DNA of 42,031 nucleotides from positions 1 to 42,031 of the forward strand of contig JAUWIB010000043.1 in assembly GCA_030605565.1 (NCBI GenBank), in the 5' to 3' direction. The translations under genes and the position numbers were made by a program. This document shows positions 22,605-30,740 of the stretch, one piece after another. The notes under the pieces are model-generated. The model had not been told where the DNA came from. It ran no database searches and was given only the letters and a program-made list of their open reading frames with translations. The stretch comes from a bacterium (lineage in GTDB: Bacteria; Zixibacteria; MSB-5A5; GN15; FEB-12). The stretch's first letter is position 1. Every line of letters starts with the position of its first letter.

Positions 22605-23162
22605 CTAACGGTTGCGATCAACTTTGATCCGCCCGTCGAATTCGATTTGGTCTCCGGTCTTATTGGTAAAGGCGCCATTGATCGTGAAAAAGATCGAGCG
22701 GTCAGTGACTGAATCGATGATATAGTAACCCTCGCGGGGCAGAAACACTCTTTCTTCGATGGGCAATTCATATCGACCCAGGATGTGAACCAACGATCGG
22801 TCGACCAGAACCGAGGAGTCAGGTTTGGGCCAGGGCTGTACTTGCAGGTAAACCTGACAACGGAAGTACTCATCGAAACCGAGAGCCTCCCATTGACGGC
22901 CCTCCACCCGCATTCCCCGAGTGCCGATAGTGACTACCGCGACATTGCCCGGACCAACCTCCACTTTGTCGTCGGCGTACGGATTACCGATAACCGCATC
23001 CATCACATACTGTGTCGATTCGACGCCAATGCGTTGGCGACTCTCCGCCAGCGTGAGATACAAATCGAGGCGGTAACGACTGGCGCAGGCCGCACTCAAC
23101 AGTGCTACGGCCAGCAACACCGCCGTGGGGATAAGCACGGCTTTACCGGTTGATTTTGTCAT
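22605..23162 (-). CDS. Lipoprotein of unknown function
   Basis: A 185-residue predicted lipoprotein with a hydrophobic signal and lipobox LSAAC (C26). The mature part is beta-rich with no family I recognise: segments such as GVESTQYVMDAVIGNPYADD, VAVVTIGTRGMRVEGRQWEA and FTINGAFTNKTGDQIEFDGR. A near-consensus promoter ends only six bases before the ATG, so the transcript may be leaderless. It stands alone on the minus strand between the macrodomain operon and another lipoprotein gene. Confidence 0.75.
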   Translation of the reverse strand: MTKSTGKAVLIPTAVLLAVALLSAACASRYRLDLYLTLAESRQRIGVESTQYVMDAVIGNPYADDKVEVGPGNVAVVTIGTRGMRVEGRQWEALGFDEYFRCQVYLQVQPWPKPDSSVLVDRSLVHILGRYELPIEERVFLPREGYYIIDSVTDRSIFFTINGAFTNKTGDQIEFDGRIKVDRNR

Positions 23163-23167
23163 GCCAC

Positions 23168-23196
23168 AGTATACGAATTCAAGTTCCGACGGTCAA
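23168..23196 (-). promoter_or_regulatory. Promoter giving a probably leaderless lipoprotein mRNA
   Basis: On the minus strand TTGACC (23196-23191), a 17-bp spacer and TATACT (23173-23168), then GTGGC and the ATG of the lipoprotein gene. Normal initiation 6-7 bases past the -10 would fall on the start codon itself. No Shine-Dalgarno sequence is possible on such a message. Confidence 0.55.
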
Positions 23197-23334
23197 CTAT
23201 GGTTCTCAGTGAGCGGAAGACCTTCCGGTCTGCTCTTCCTCCAAGGCGCGAAGCACGTTTTGCTTTGTCACGACGCAGACGAGGGGACGCTGTCCCACAG
23301 GACAAATGCCACCGGCCGGGGCTGGTCGATAGGG

Positions 23335-24720
23335 CTAAAAACGATACGTTACGATTACCACCGGTCGTTGGTTTTCCACACCAGCCTCGCTCGACCAGAA
23401 AGACAGGCGATGTGGCGGGTCGGCCTCGCCCAGTTCTTCTTTCTGCAACAGGAGACCGGGCGGTTCATCGCTGGTATCGTAGAGCGGCATTACTTCGACT
23501 TCCAGTTGTTGGCCGGGTTGGATCAGTGTCGCTGCATACGGCAAGGCGGAATACTCCGGTCCGTCGGACCAGGTTACGCTGTTCTCCGTCCAGTCAGGAC
23601 CGTCTTGCCTAACCATCCTGACTGTTACGTACTCCGTGCGCGTCTGTTCGCAGGCGGGATAAAGAACCAGCTTTACGCCTGACATATTCTCATAGCCGGC
23701 GTTTTCCGGCAGAGGTGGCAAACCTATCAGAAATCGGGTTCTGGCGTCATAGGTGACTCGAGGTGGACCGATTTCGGATCGGAGGAAGTATTCCAACTTC
23801 AACAGTTCAGAATCGCCGAAATTATCGTCGGCATTTCCCCAGGCCGGGCAATCAAGGCAGCCGTCCAGATCGGAATCGCAGATCGATGCATCCTCAACCA
23901 CCGGCAGCGTGTCATTTACCAGTCGGGTCAGAATCGGGTCGAGCCGGTTCCCTGTGGCTACGACCGTAAACTGACGTGTCAGCGAATCGTAATCGGGATG
24001 GGTAATCACTACCGTGTGCGTCCCTTGCGGCGCTGCCGGGAGCCGATAAGATCCGTCGCCGGAAGAATACGTTACTGCTTCCGCAACTTCTATGCGCACA
24101 TCAACTACCGCGCCGTCCATTCGATGGGTCACGACCCCGCTCATGGGAGCGCTGGCAATAAAAACGTCGATGGTCGTGTCACTCTCAAGCGTGATGCGCG
24201 ATTCATGGGAAACATAGTGATTCTTGAAAACAAAGAACCCGTGAGTATCGACCAGAACATTCGGAAGGTGAAAACTGCCGTCGGTGGCGGTTGTATCATA
24301 GACACTGCCGCACACTACTGCCGCGTCGGGGACCGGTATGCTGCTGTTGTCAAGGTAGACGTGTCCGGAAATGTCGCGGTATTCGACCAGCTTGGTCATA
24401 TAGACGTTATGAACAGTGTTGTCAAGAACATGGATCAGAGAGGTATACTCGTGAAACCCGCTCTTTTCCACCGTCAGCATGTGGTACCCCTCAGGAATCT
24501 CCTTGAATATATAAATACCGGATCGGGAGACATTATAGGTTTGTCCGGAGCAGACTACAGTCGCTCCCGGTATCGCCTTGTGGGAGCCACTGGTCCTGAT
24601 GTACCCGGAAATGTCACCGTACTGCTGTATAGGATCTACCGGCCCGGGAGTACATCCCGACAACATGGCGACTAACAGCATCAGCACCGCCCAGGAAGCA
24701 CCATGCTTGAATAACGGCAT
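23335..24720 (-). CDS. Lipoprotein with carboxypeptidase-regulatory-like domains and a DNRLRE-type module
   Basis: A 461-residue predicted lipoprotein (lipobox LSGC, C23). Three successive transthyretin-like (CarboxypepD_reg) units follow, starting at about residues 38, 115 and 190: YGDISGYIRTSGSHKAIPGA, YRDISGHVYLDNSSIPVPDA and a shorter third ending GTHTVVITHPDYDSLTRQF. After a Cys/Asp-rich link (SICDSDLDGCLDCP) the C-terminal part shows RFLIGLPPLPENA and WTENSVTWSDGP, the pattern of DNRLRE/CBM-like beta-sandwiches. Probably a surface binding or structural protein; ligand unknown. Monocistronic on the minus strand. Confidence 0.8.
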   Translation of the reverse strand: MPLFKHGASWAVLMLLVAMLSGCTPGPVDPIQQYGDISGYIRTSGSHKAIPGATVVCSGQTYNVSRSGIYIFKEIPEGYHMLTVEKSGFHEYTSLIHVLDNTVHNVYMTKLVEYRDISGHVYLDNSSIPVPDAAVVCGSVYDTTATDGSFHLPNVLVDTHGFFVFKNHYVSHESRITLESDTTIDVFIASAPMSGVVTHRMDGAVVDVRIEVAEAVTYSSGDGSYRLPAAPQGTHTVVITHPDYDSLTRQFTVVATGNRLDPILTRLVNDTLPVVEDASICDSDLDGCLDCPAWGNADDNFGDSELLKLEYFLRSEIGPPRVTYDARTRFLIGLPPLPENAGYENMSGVKLVLYPACEQTRTEYVTVRMVRQDGPDWTENSVTWSDGPEYSALPYAATLIQPGQQLEVEVMPLYDTSDEPPGLLLQKEELGEADPPHRLSFWSSEAGVENQRPVVIVTYRF

Positions 24721-24847
24721 AATCCACCTTCCGTCCCAACAGGTTCCCGCACAATGCTAAACGTATGAACCGACCGTTTTGTTCAACAGGGAAATCAGCG
24801 ATAGCTCCCGGCCATCGCCGGCCCAAACAAGCCCCGTTGCCACGGGA

Positions 24848-24918
24848 AAAGAGGAAGCGACTTGTCGCCTTGCCACTGGATGCCGGATCAAGTCCACCAT
24901 GACAAGTCGTAGCGACGG
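24848..24918. repeat. Imperfect palindrome upstream of the CarboxypepD-like lipoprotein
   Basis: GCGACTTGTC and GACAAGTCGTAGCGAC form arms around a segment containing TGGATGCCGGATCAAGTCC. It resembles the nested palindrome at 9277-9372 in style. It lies between the amidohydrolase stop and the lipoprotein start, both on the minus strand. Confidence 0.4.
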
Positions 24919-24924
24919 GTGCGA

Positions 24925-26508
24925 TCAGATATCCAATCCGCCGACACAGTGCTTGACCCTGCCGTCGATTATCGTGGCCAACACTTCGATCCGGGCGATA
25001 GCCGAGGCCGCAACCCGTGTCACGTCATCAGAGAGCACCACCAAATCGGCCGGATATCCCGGTAGGATGTAGCCCCCGCAATGTTCCTGTCCCGTTGCGA
25101 AGGCCGGTCCGACGGTAAATCGATTCAGCGCCTGAGCCGCTGTGATACGTTGCTCCGGATAGAAGAGGTCCCGTCGCCCCGGTCGTGACCGCAGAACGGC
25201 GGCCGCCATGCCAGCCAGGGGATTCAACGGCTCAATGGGTGCATCGGAACCGAAGGCCAGGTTTATTCCACGGTCGATGAGGGTCTTGAAAACGTAAGCG
25301 TTGCGACCCCTGGTTCCCCAATACTTCCGTACCAGATCGATGTCGGCCGGACAGTGTGAGGGCTGCATTGAGGCCACAATCCCAAACCGCTTCAGCCGTG
25401 GTATATCTTTGCGTCGGATCATCTGCAGGTGTTCGATACGATGGTGACCACCCGTTTTCAGAGGCGGTGATGACTCGAAAGCGTCAATCACATTGGCAAC
25501 AGCACGGTCGCCGATGGCATGGACAGCGCAAGGCAGGCCCAACCGAGTGGCCGATTTGATCAAGCGCCGCAACTCCGAGGGCGACGTGGTCTCAATTCCG
25601 CGATTGTCGCCACCCGGATACTTGTTGAAACAAAGCGCAGTTTGACTGCCCAGAGAACCATCGGCGAAAATCTTGACGCCCGCAATGCGCAGAAACTCAT
25701 CACCGGCTCCATAGCGCACTCCCACTCGATGCATTTTGGGAAGCATCTGCGCTCCGGGGTAATGATTGATCCGCAGCCCGAGGCGACCCTTTTCGGCCTT
25801 TTCCGTAAAGAAGGCCAGCGCCTCGGGTCCGTCGAACGAATGAACACCGGTCACGCCGCGCTGGTATGCGATCTTAAGTGCGCGGCGGTAGAATCGATCT
25901 GTCTGGTCCGCCGTCGGTGATCCAATCAGATCGTGAACCGGTAGATAGGCCGTTCCTTCGAGGAGAATGCCGGTCGGCTCACCTGCTGCATCACGAACGA
26001 TCTCGCCGCCTACCGGCTGACGAGTCTTGCGCGTAATCCCCGCCAGCTTCAACGCGCGGCTGTTGACCCATGCCGTGTGCTGATCCTTGGAAAAGAAAAA
26101 GGCCGGACGACCACCCGTAACGTTGTCGAGCATCAGGCGGTTTGGTTCAACGCGCCGCTTGAATCGGTCCAACTCGAACCCTTCGCCGACCACCCACTCG
26201 TGCTTCTTGAGTTTAGCGGCGAACTTGCGGATAGTCTCCAGACAAGCCTCGATCGAATCCAATCCCAGTAGCGAAACCCGACCGTAGGCAAGCGCCATGT
26301 AATAGAAATGAGTATGCGCGTCAACGAATCCGGGCGTCACGGTCAGTCCCTTGAGGTCGATCTTTCGATAGCTCCTGAAGTCCGGATCGTGTTCCAGACT
26401 TCGTCCAACGGCGACAATGTGGCCCTTGTTCAGGGCCATGGAATCAACCACTAATCCGTCCGCCTGGGTCAGGATGCGGGCGTTGTAGATCAACCTCTTA
26501 GCTGTCAT
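24925..26508 (-). CDS. YtcJ-like amidohydrolase (amidohydrolase 3 family)
   Basis: A 527-residue metal-dependent hydrolase. Metal-site motifs: PGFVDAHTHFYY (HxH near residues 65-67), VKIFADGSLGSQTA, HAIGDRA, HHRIEHLQ and FGSDAPIEPLNP (catalytic Asp). Members of the YtcJ/N-substituted formamide deformylase group act on exocyclic amides; the substrate is unknown. AAAGGAG lies 6 bases before the ATG, within the end of selB: the genes overlap by 11 bp. It is the last gene of the sprA/QC/selA/selB chain. Confidence 0.88.
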   Translation of the reverse strand: MTAKRLIYNARILTQADGLVVDSMALNKGHIVAVGRSLEHDPDFRSYRKIDLKGLTVTPGFVDAHTHFYYMALAYGRVSLLGLDSIEACLETIRKFAAKLKKHEWVVGEGFELDRFKRRVEPNRLMLDNVTGGRPAFFFSKDQHTAWVNSRALKLAGITRKTRQPVGGEIVRDAAGEPTGILLEGTAYLPVHDLIGSPTADQTDRFYRRALKIAYQRGVTGVHSFDGPEALAFFTEKAEKGRLGLRINHYPGAQMLPKMHRVGVRYGAGDEFLRIAGVKIFADGSLGSQTALCFNKYPGGDNRGIETTSPSELRRLIKSATRLGLPCAVHAIGDRAVANVIDAFESSPPLKTGGHHRIEHLQMIRRKDIPRLKRFGIVASMQPSHCPADIDLVRKYWGTRGRNAYVFKTLIDRGINLAFGSDAPIEPLNPLAGMAAAVLRSRPGRRDLFYPEQRITAAQALNRFTVGPAFATGQEHCGGYILPGYPADLVVLSDDVTRVAASAIARIEVLATIIDGRVKHCVGGLDI

Positions 26509-28384
26509 AACGATCTCCTTTGATGCGAACGTCGCCGTCGCGGGTGGTCAGCCTCAACCGATCGGTTTCCTCAAGAATAGGGATAGCAAATTTGCGCGAG
26601 ACGCCGAATCGATCCTTGAGATCACTCACGGCCAGTTTGCCGGTGGCGTTGAGTTGCTCTTTGATGAACGTGACGATCTCCTCCCAGGCAGCCGTGAAAA
26701 ACAGAAACTCCGAGCCGCATTTGTACCCCTCACCCGACTCGATGATAAACTTGATAGCATCGCGATGATCTTTGCCGCCCTGTGCCAAAGAAGCCAGGCG
26801 TGGCGGCGTATGCGGTTGTTCTTTCAGTTGGGTGATTATCTTGTCGTGAGCAACCTTGATGCCACCCTTCAGACTCATACCGCGCCCGACCAGGTTGTAG
26901 CGATCGCCCAGCTTTACCAACTTGCCGCTGTGAATCAACCAGTCCAGCAGATCAGTGACCGCTTCTGTGTTCGTCGAAGAAAACTGTCCTACCTGCTCGC
27001 GAGTCAATCCTTTCAGATGCGGCTTGCTCTTGAGATAAACCGAGGCCTGTTCCTCGAAGGCGGATGTTATGCCCTCGAGGTGTGTTTGGTGAAACAGTTT
27101 GTCGTTGAATCGATCAACGAGGCCGTCTTTTATCAGTTGTTTGACAGCCGAGGATACCTGGCTATGTGACAGCGTAGAGTGTTCCAGGAGCGTACTTGAT
27201 GGTATCATGATCGCACACGACAACTCGCTGAGTACCAGATCGATGTCAGATCCGGTTATCCTTGACTTAAGGTACTCGTAACGGTGTGCTTCGCGACGGT
27301 AGGGAAAGCGAGGCAGGTGGTCAAGGACGCGTCCGCCGCCAAGGGTAACCATCGGCGTGGGCAGCCGGGCGATATAATGATCGCCGGTCAGAGTATAGAC
27401 CGGTTGGTCGGGTCGGAAAAAGATGATCGAAGATTGCGACGGCTTGACAATTTTTTGATCATACATCCTGATCTCGCCTTCGACCTCGCTGGTGCCGGTG
27501 ATGAACAGGATGCGTCGTCGGTCGCTCAGGGAAACCGGAGCCTCGGGCAGCAACTCCATCGACAGCGCCAGCACCGGACGATCTTCAAAATATGTCTGGT
27601 CCCGTCGGTCGGTAATGACGCCGCCGCGCACCAGATTCTCCTTGTCGACACCGGTCAGGGTTAAGGCCGTGCGGTGTCCCGGTTCCGCCCTGGTAACTTC
27701 GCGATTGTTGGCGCGCAACGAGCGCACTTTGCCGGAGGTGCCGGAAGGCCACACGGAGACCGTCTGCCCGACCGACAATGCTCCGCCGCGCAAGGTGCCG
27801 GTCACCACGCCACCGATCCCGGTGAGCACAAACGACCGATCGATGTACAAGCGCGCCTTGCCGATGTCGCGCTGCGCCGAAATCCGGGTGGGAAGGGTAT
27901 CGAGATAGCGCTCCAACTCCTCGAAGCCATCGCCGGTCTGCGCCGAGACATGAAAAATCGGAGCCTCAGCCAGGAAAGTCCCGGCAACCTTCTCGCGAAT
28001 ATCCTCGGTCAGCAACTCCAGCCAGTCTTGTTCGGCCAGATCGGTTTTGTTGATGACAATAAGGCCGTGATTGATACCCAGGAGGCGAACGATCTGGAAA
28101 TGTTCCTGACTCTGCGGCATCCAGCCGTCGTCGGCACCAATCACTAACATCACAGCGTCGATTCCGCCCACGCCGGCGATCATGTTCTTGACGAATCGTT
28201 CATGGCCGGGAACATCCACGAACGCGATAGCACCTTCAACATCACCGCGAAAGGCAAAACCGAGATCTATGGTCATGCCGCGCAATTTCTCCTCGGGCAG
28301 GCGGTCGGGATCGGTCCCGGTCAGGCGCTTGACGATGGCCGATTTGCCGTGGTCGATATGCCCAGCCGTTCCGATTACTAACAT
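26498..28384 (-). CDS. selB: Selenocysteine-specific translation elongation factor
   Basis: A 628-residue GTPase that delivers Sec-tRNA to in-frame UGA codons next to a SECIS hairpin. G1 is GHIDHGKS (8-15), the G3 segment is VDVPGHERFVKNM and G4 is NKTD. EF-Tu-like domains II and III (VLTGIGGVVTGTLRGG) precede a SelB-specific domain, and the C-terminal half has four winged-helix repeats that bind SECIS RNA. The length matches bacterial SelB. It starts 13 bp after selA and overlaps the amidohydrolase. No tRNA-Sec gene was recognised in the window. Confidence 0.96.
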   Translation of the reverse strand: MLVIGTAGHIDHGKSAIVKRLTGTDPDRLPEEKLRGMTIDLGFAFRGDVEGAIAFVDVPGHERFVKNMIAGVGGIDAVMLVIGADDGWMPQSQEHFQIVRLLGINHGLIVINKTDLAEQDWLELLTEDIREKVAGTFLAEAPIFHVSAQTGDGFEELERYLDTLPTRISAQRDIGKARLYIDRSFVLTGIGGVVTGTLRGGALSVGQTVSVWPSGTSGKVRSLRANNREVTRAEPGHRTALTLTGVDKENLVRGGVITDRRDQTYFEDRPVLALSMELLPEAPVSLSDRRRILFITGTSEVEGEIRMYDQKIVKPSQSSIIFFRPDQPVYTLTGDHYIARLPTPMVTLGGGRVLDHLPRFPYRREAHRYEYLKSRITGSDIDLVLSELSCAIMIPSSTLLEHSTLSHSQVSSAVKQLIKDGLVDRFNDKLFHQTHLEGITSAFEEQASVYLKSKPHLKGLTREQVGQFSSTNTEAVTDLLDWLIHSGKLVKLGDRYNLVGRGMSLKGGIKVAHDKIITQLKEQPHTPPRLASLAQGGKDHRDAIKFIIESGEGYKCGSEFLFFTAAWEEIVTFIKEQLNATGKLAVSDLKDRFGVSRKFAIPILEETDRLRLTTRDGDVRIKGDRYDS

Positions 28385-28397
28385 GGTTGAATTCGCC

Positions 28398-29774
28398 TCA
28401 CTTCAGCGCCCGGCGAATTGCATCGCGCAGCGGTCCCAACTCATTCTCGGCGACCGCCTTGAGATCGAGGATATACTGTTCATTCTCGATGCGACCGATC
28501 ACCGGTGGGTCCATCTCGCGAAAAGTGCGCATCATCACAGTCGGGCGATACTTGCGGTCGAAGACGATGCCGATGGAAGGCAGGTGAGTTTCCGGCAGCG
28601 CGCCTCCCCCGACGTACGCCCGGGTCGCAGTGACCGTCAGTCCGTCCGGCTGGTCGAGTTCCTCGAGAATCCAGCGACCACGTTTGTATAGTTCCGATTC
28701 CGGAATGGAAAGAAGCAGCCAGAGGCTGACCTTATCGAACTGGTCACCGTCGAGATAGGTCGACAGCAGGCGCTCCAGGAACGCGAACATGATTTTGTCC
28801 AATCGCATGGTGCGAAAGAGCGGGTTGCGCTTCAGCTTCCTGACCAGGATGTCGCTGCCGACAATCAGACCCGCCTGCACGCCGCCAAGCATCTTGTCAC
28901 CGGAGAAACAAGTCAGGTCGGCGCCGCTTTTAACTGATTGCTGTACTGTCGGCTCGGTCTGCCCAAGGATCTTTCTGGTGGCGATGAACACGCCACTGCC
29001 AAGGTCGTTCACGACCGGGACCTGATGTCGGCGACCCAACTCAACCAAGGGTCCAATGTCAACCTCATCGGTAAACCCGGCTTGCATGAAGTTGCTCTTG
29101 TGAACTTTCAGAATCAGCCCGGTGCGTGGGGAAAGGTTGTCCTCGTAGTCGGACAGCGTGGTGATGTTGGTAGTGCCGACTTCACGAAGGCGTGCGCCTG
29201 ATTTCTTCATGATATCCGGAATCCGAAAACCACCGCCGATCTGCACCAACTCGCCGCGGGATATCAGGACTTCCTTGCGATTGGCCAGACTATTCAAAAT
29301 CAACAAGAGCGCGGCCGCATTGTTGTTGACGACGGTGCTGCTCTCCGAGCCGGCCAGCAACGAAAGATATTCCTCGCAGGCCGCCCCGCGACCTCCCCGC
29401 TTGCCGCCGCTCAGATCGTATTCGACGTTGCCGTAGTTGGTGACGACCTGTTTGATCTCATCGAACAACTCCGGCGACAGCGGCGCCCGGCCCAGATTGG
29501 TGTGCACAACTACGCCGGTGGCATTGATCACGCGGGTCATCTCGCGTCTTTTGGAGGCCATAATCGTTGTCGTGATCTCTCGTTCAAGATCGGCTTCGGT
29601 GATGCGAGCCTTCTTGCTTTTAAGACGGGCTTTATTATCGGCGATGATTCGTTTGACAACCGTCACCGCATACGGTCGCGGCACTGTTGCGATGGTTGCG
29701 GCCAGCGACGGGCGCTGAAGCAACTCCTCGACAGCGGGAAAATCACGCGGTTTGAGAATCAGTTTTTCGGCCAT
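28398..29774 (-). CDS. selA: L-seryl-tRNA(Sec) selenium transferase
   Basis: A 458-residue PLP enzyme that converts Ser-tRNA(Sec) to Sec-tRNA(Sec) with selenophosphate. Diagnostic segments: INATGVVVHTNLGRAPL, YDLSGGKRGGRG, VVNNNAAALLLIL, VNDLGSGVF and the PLP-lysine loop CFSGDKMLGGVQAGLIVG (Lys near residue 294). The N-terminal tRNA-binding helical domain is present, so a decameric bacterial SelA is expected. It overlaps the end of the QC-like gene by 16 bp and is followed by selB. Confidence 0.96.
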   Translation of the reverse strand: MAEKLILKPRDFPAVEELLQRPSLAATIATVPRPYAVTVVKRIIADNKARLKSKKARITEADLEREITTTIMASKRREMTRVINATGVVVHTNLGRAPLSPELFDEIKQVVTNYGNVEYDLSGGKRGGRGAACEEYLSLLAGSESSTVVNNNAAALLLILNSLANRKEVLISRGELVQIGGGFRIPDIMKKSGARLREVGTTNITTLSDYEDNLSPRTGLILKVHKSNFMQAGFTDEVDIGPLVELGRRHQVPVVNDLGSGVFIATRKILGQTEPTVQQSVKSGADLTCFSGDKMLGGVQAGLIVGSDILVRKLKRNPLFRTMRLDKIMFAFLERLLSTYLDGDQFDKVSLWLLLSIPESELYKRGRWILEELDQPDGLTVTATRAYVGGGALPETHLPSIGIVFDRKYRPTVMMRTFREMDPPVIGRIENEQYILDLKAVAENELGPLRDAIRRALK

Positions 29775-30694
29775 AGCGACGGATCATAGATAAGATGAAC
29801 CATTAGTGTGCCAACGTTCTCAAGCGCCTCCGGCGAACACTTGTCAGGGGTATCTCTCTCGGTGTGCCAGTGAGGGTAATCGAAGTCGATCAAGTCAATC
29901 GCAGGCAGACCTCCGCTGTTGAGTGAAAGATGATCATCATGTATGTAGTACTTGACCGAATCGTGAAAGGTGGTGAGGCCCAGCCTGGACGCGGCGGCAA
30001 AAACCATGTCGTTGAGCGATGGATTATACTGCTGGGAGTAGCCCTCACGATATATCTGCTGATCCTTGTCACCTATCATGTCCAGCACGATAGCGAAGCG
30101 ATATTTGCCGCGGACACTTCGACGGGCGAACTCACGCGACCCGAGCATGTAATACTCCAGATCGCCCGGCTCACCCCAATCCTCGCCGTCGAACAATACT
30201 AACTGCACGCCCAGGGGAGGTGGCTGCTCGGCCAGTAACACCGCGAGTTCCATGAGAACCGCGACACCCGATGCGCCGTCATTGGCGCCGTCAAGCGGCT
30301 TCGCAGCAAGCGAAGGGTCGCTGGCGAGTTCGCAGCGGGGACGACAATCCCAGTGGGCCGCCAGCAAAATGCCCGGCTGATCGGTGCTTCGTCCGGCAAC
30401 TGATACCATCAAGTTCACCAGAGGCAAAGTCGCGCCAGAATATGGATCGACAAAGTCGAATACCTGGGAGTCGACCTTCAGGCCGAGACTGTCAAAAAAC
30501 GAGGTGTACCAGGCCCGGCAATTCGTCCAGGCCTCGCTGCCGGGAACACGCGGACCGAACGCTACTTGTCGCTCGAGATAGCTGAAGGCGCGAGGACCGT
30601 CGAAGGTCGGTGGGACCGATGAATCCTGGCTGCATGACAGTCCCAGGGCGGCAAATAGCAATGCCGCGAGGCAGAGTTGGTTGAGGCGGTACAT
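29759..30694 (-). CDS. M28-family lipoprotein resembling glutaminyl-peptide cyclotransferase
   Basis: A 311-residue predicted lipoprotein or exported protein (hydrophobic signal then LSC, Cys21; the lipobox is not ideal). Zinc-site segments: LAAHWDCRP, GANDGASGVAVL (Asp), LFDGEDWG (Glu), LDMIGDKDQ and FDYPHWHTERDTPDKCS (His). The HDDHLSLNSGGLPAIDLID block and YMLGSREFARR are those of bacterial glutaminyl cyclases, which turn N-terminal Gln of exported proteins into pyroglutamate; an aminopeptidase is the alternative. It begins 46 bp after the sprA stop and overlaps selA by 16 bp. No Shine-Dalgarno is visible. Confidence 0.85.
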   Translation of the reverse strand: MYRLNQLCLAALLFAALGLSCSQDSSVPPTFDGPRAFSYLERQVAFGPRVPGSEAWTNCRAWYTSFFDSLGLKVDSQVFDFVDPYSGATLPLVNLMVSVAGRSTDQPGILLAAHWDCRPRCELASDPSLAAKPLDGANDGASGVAVLMELAVLLAEQPPPLGVQLVLFDGEDWGEPGDLEYYMLGSREFARRSVRGKYRFAIVLDMIGDKDQQIYREGYSQQYNPSLNDMVFAAASRLGLTTFHDSVKYYIHDDHLSLNSGGLPAIDLIDFDYPHWHTERDTPDKCSPEALENVGTLMVHLIYDPSLWPKN

Positions 30695-30740
30695 TTAGTC
30701 AATGTCATTGAAACAGTCAGGCATGTCAACGGAAAAGCCG

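Noticed and set aside
24721-30740. A tRNA-Sec (selC) gene near selA/selB
   Set aside because: No long acceptor-arm cloverleaf with a TCA anticodon was recognised in the intergenic DNA of this region.
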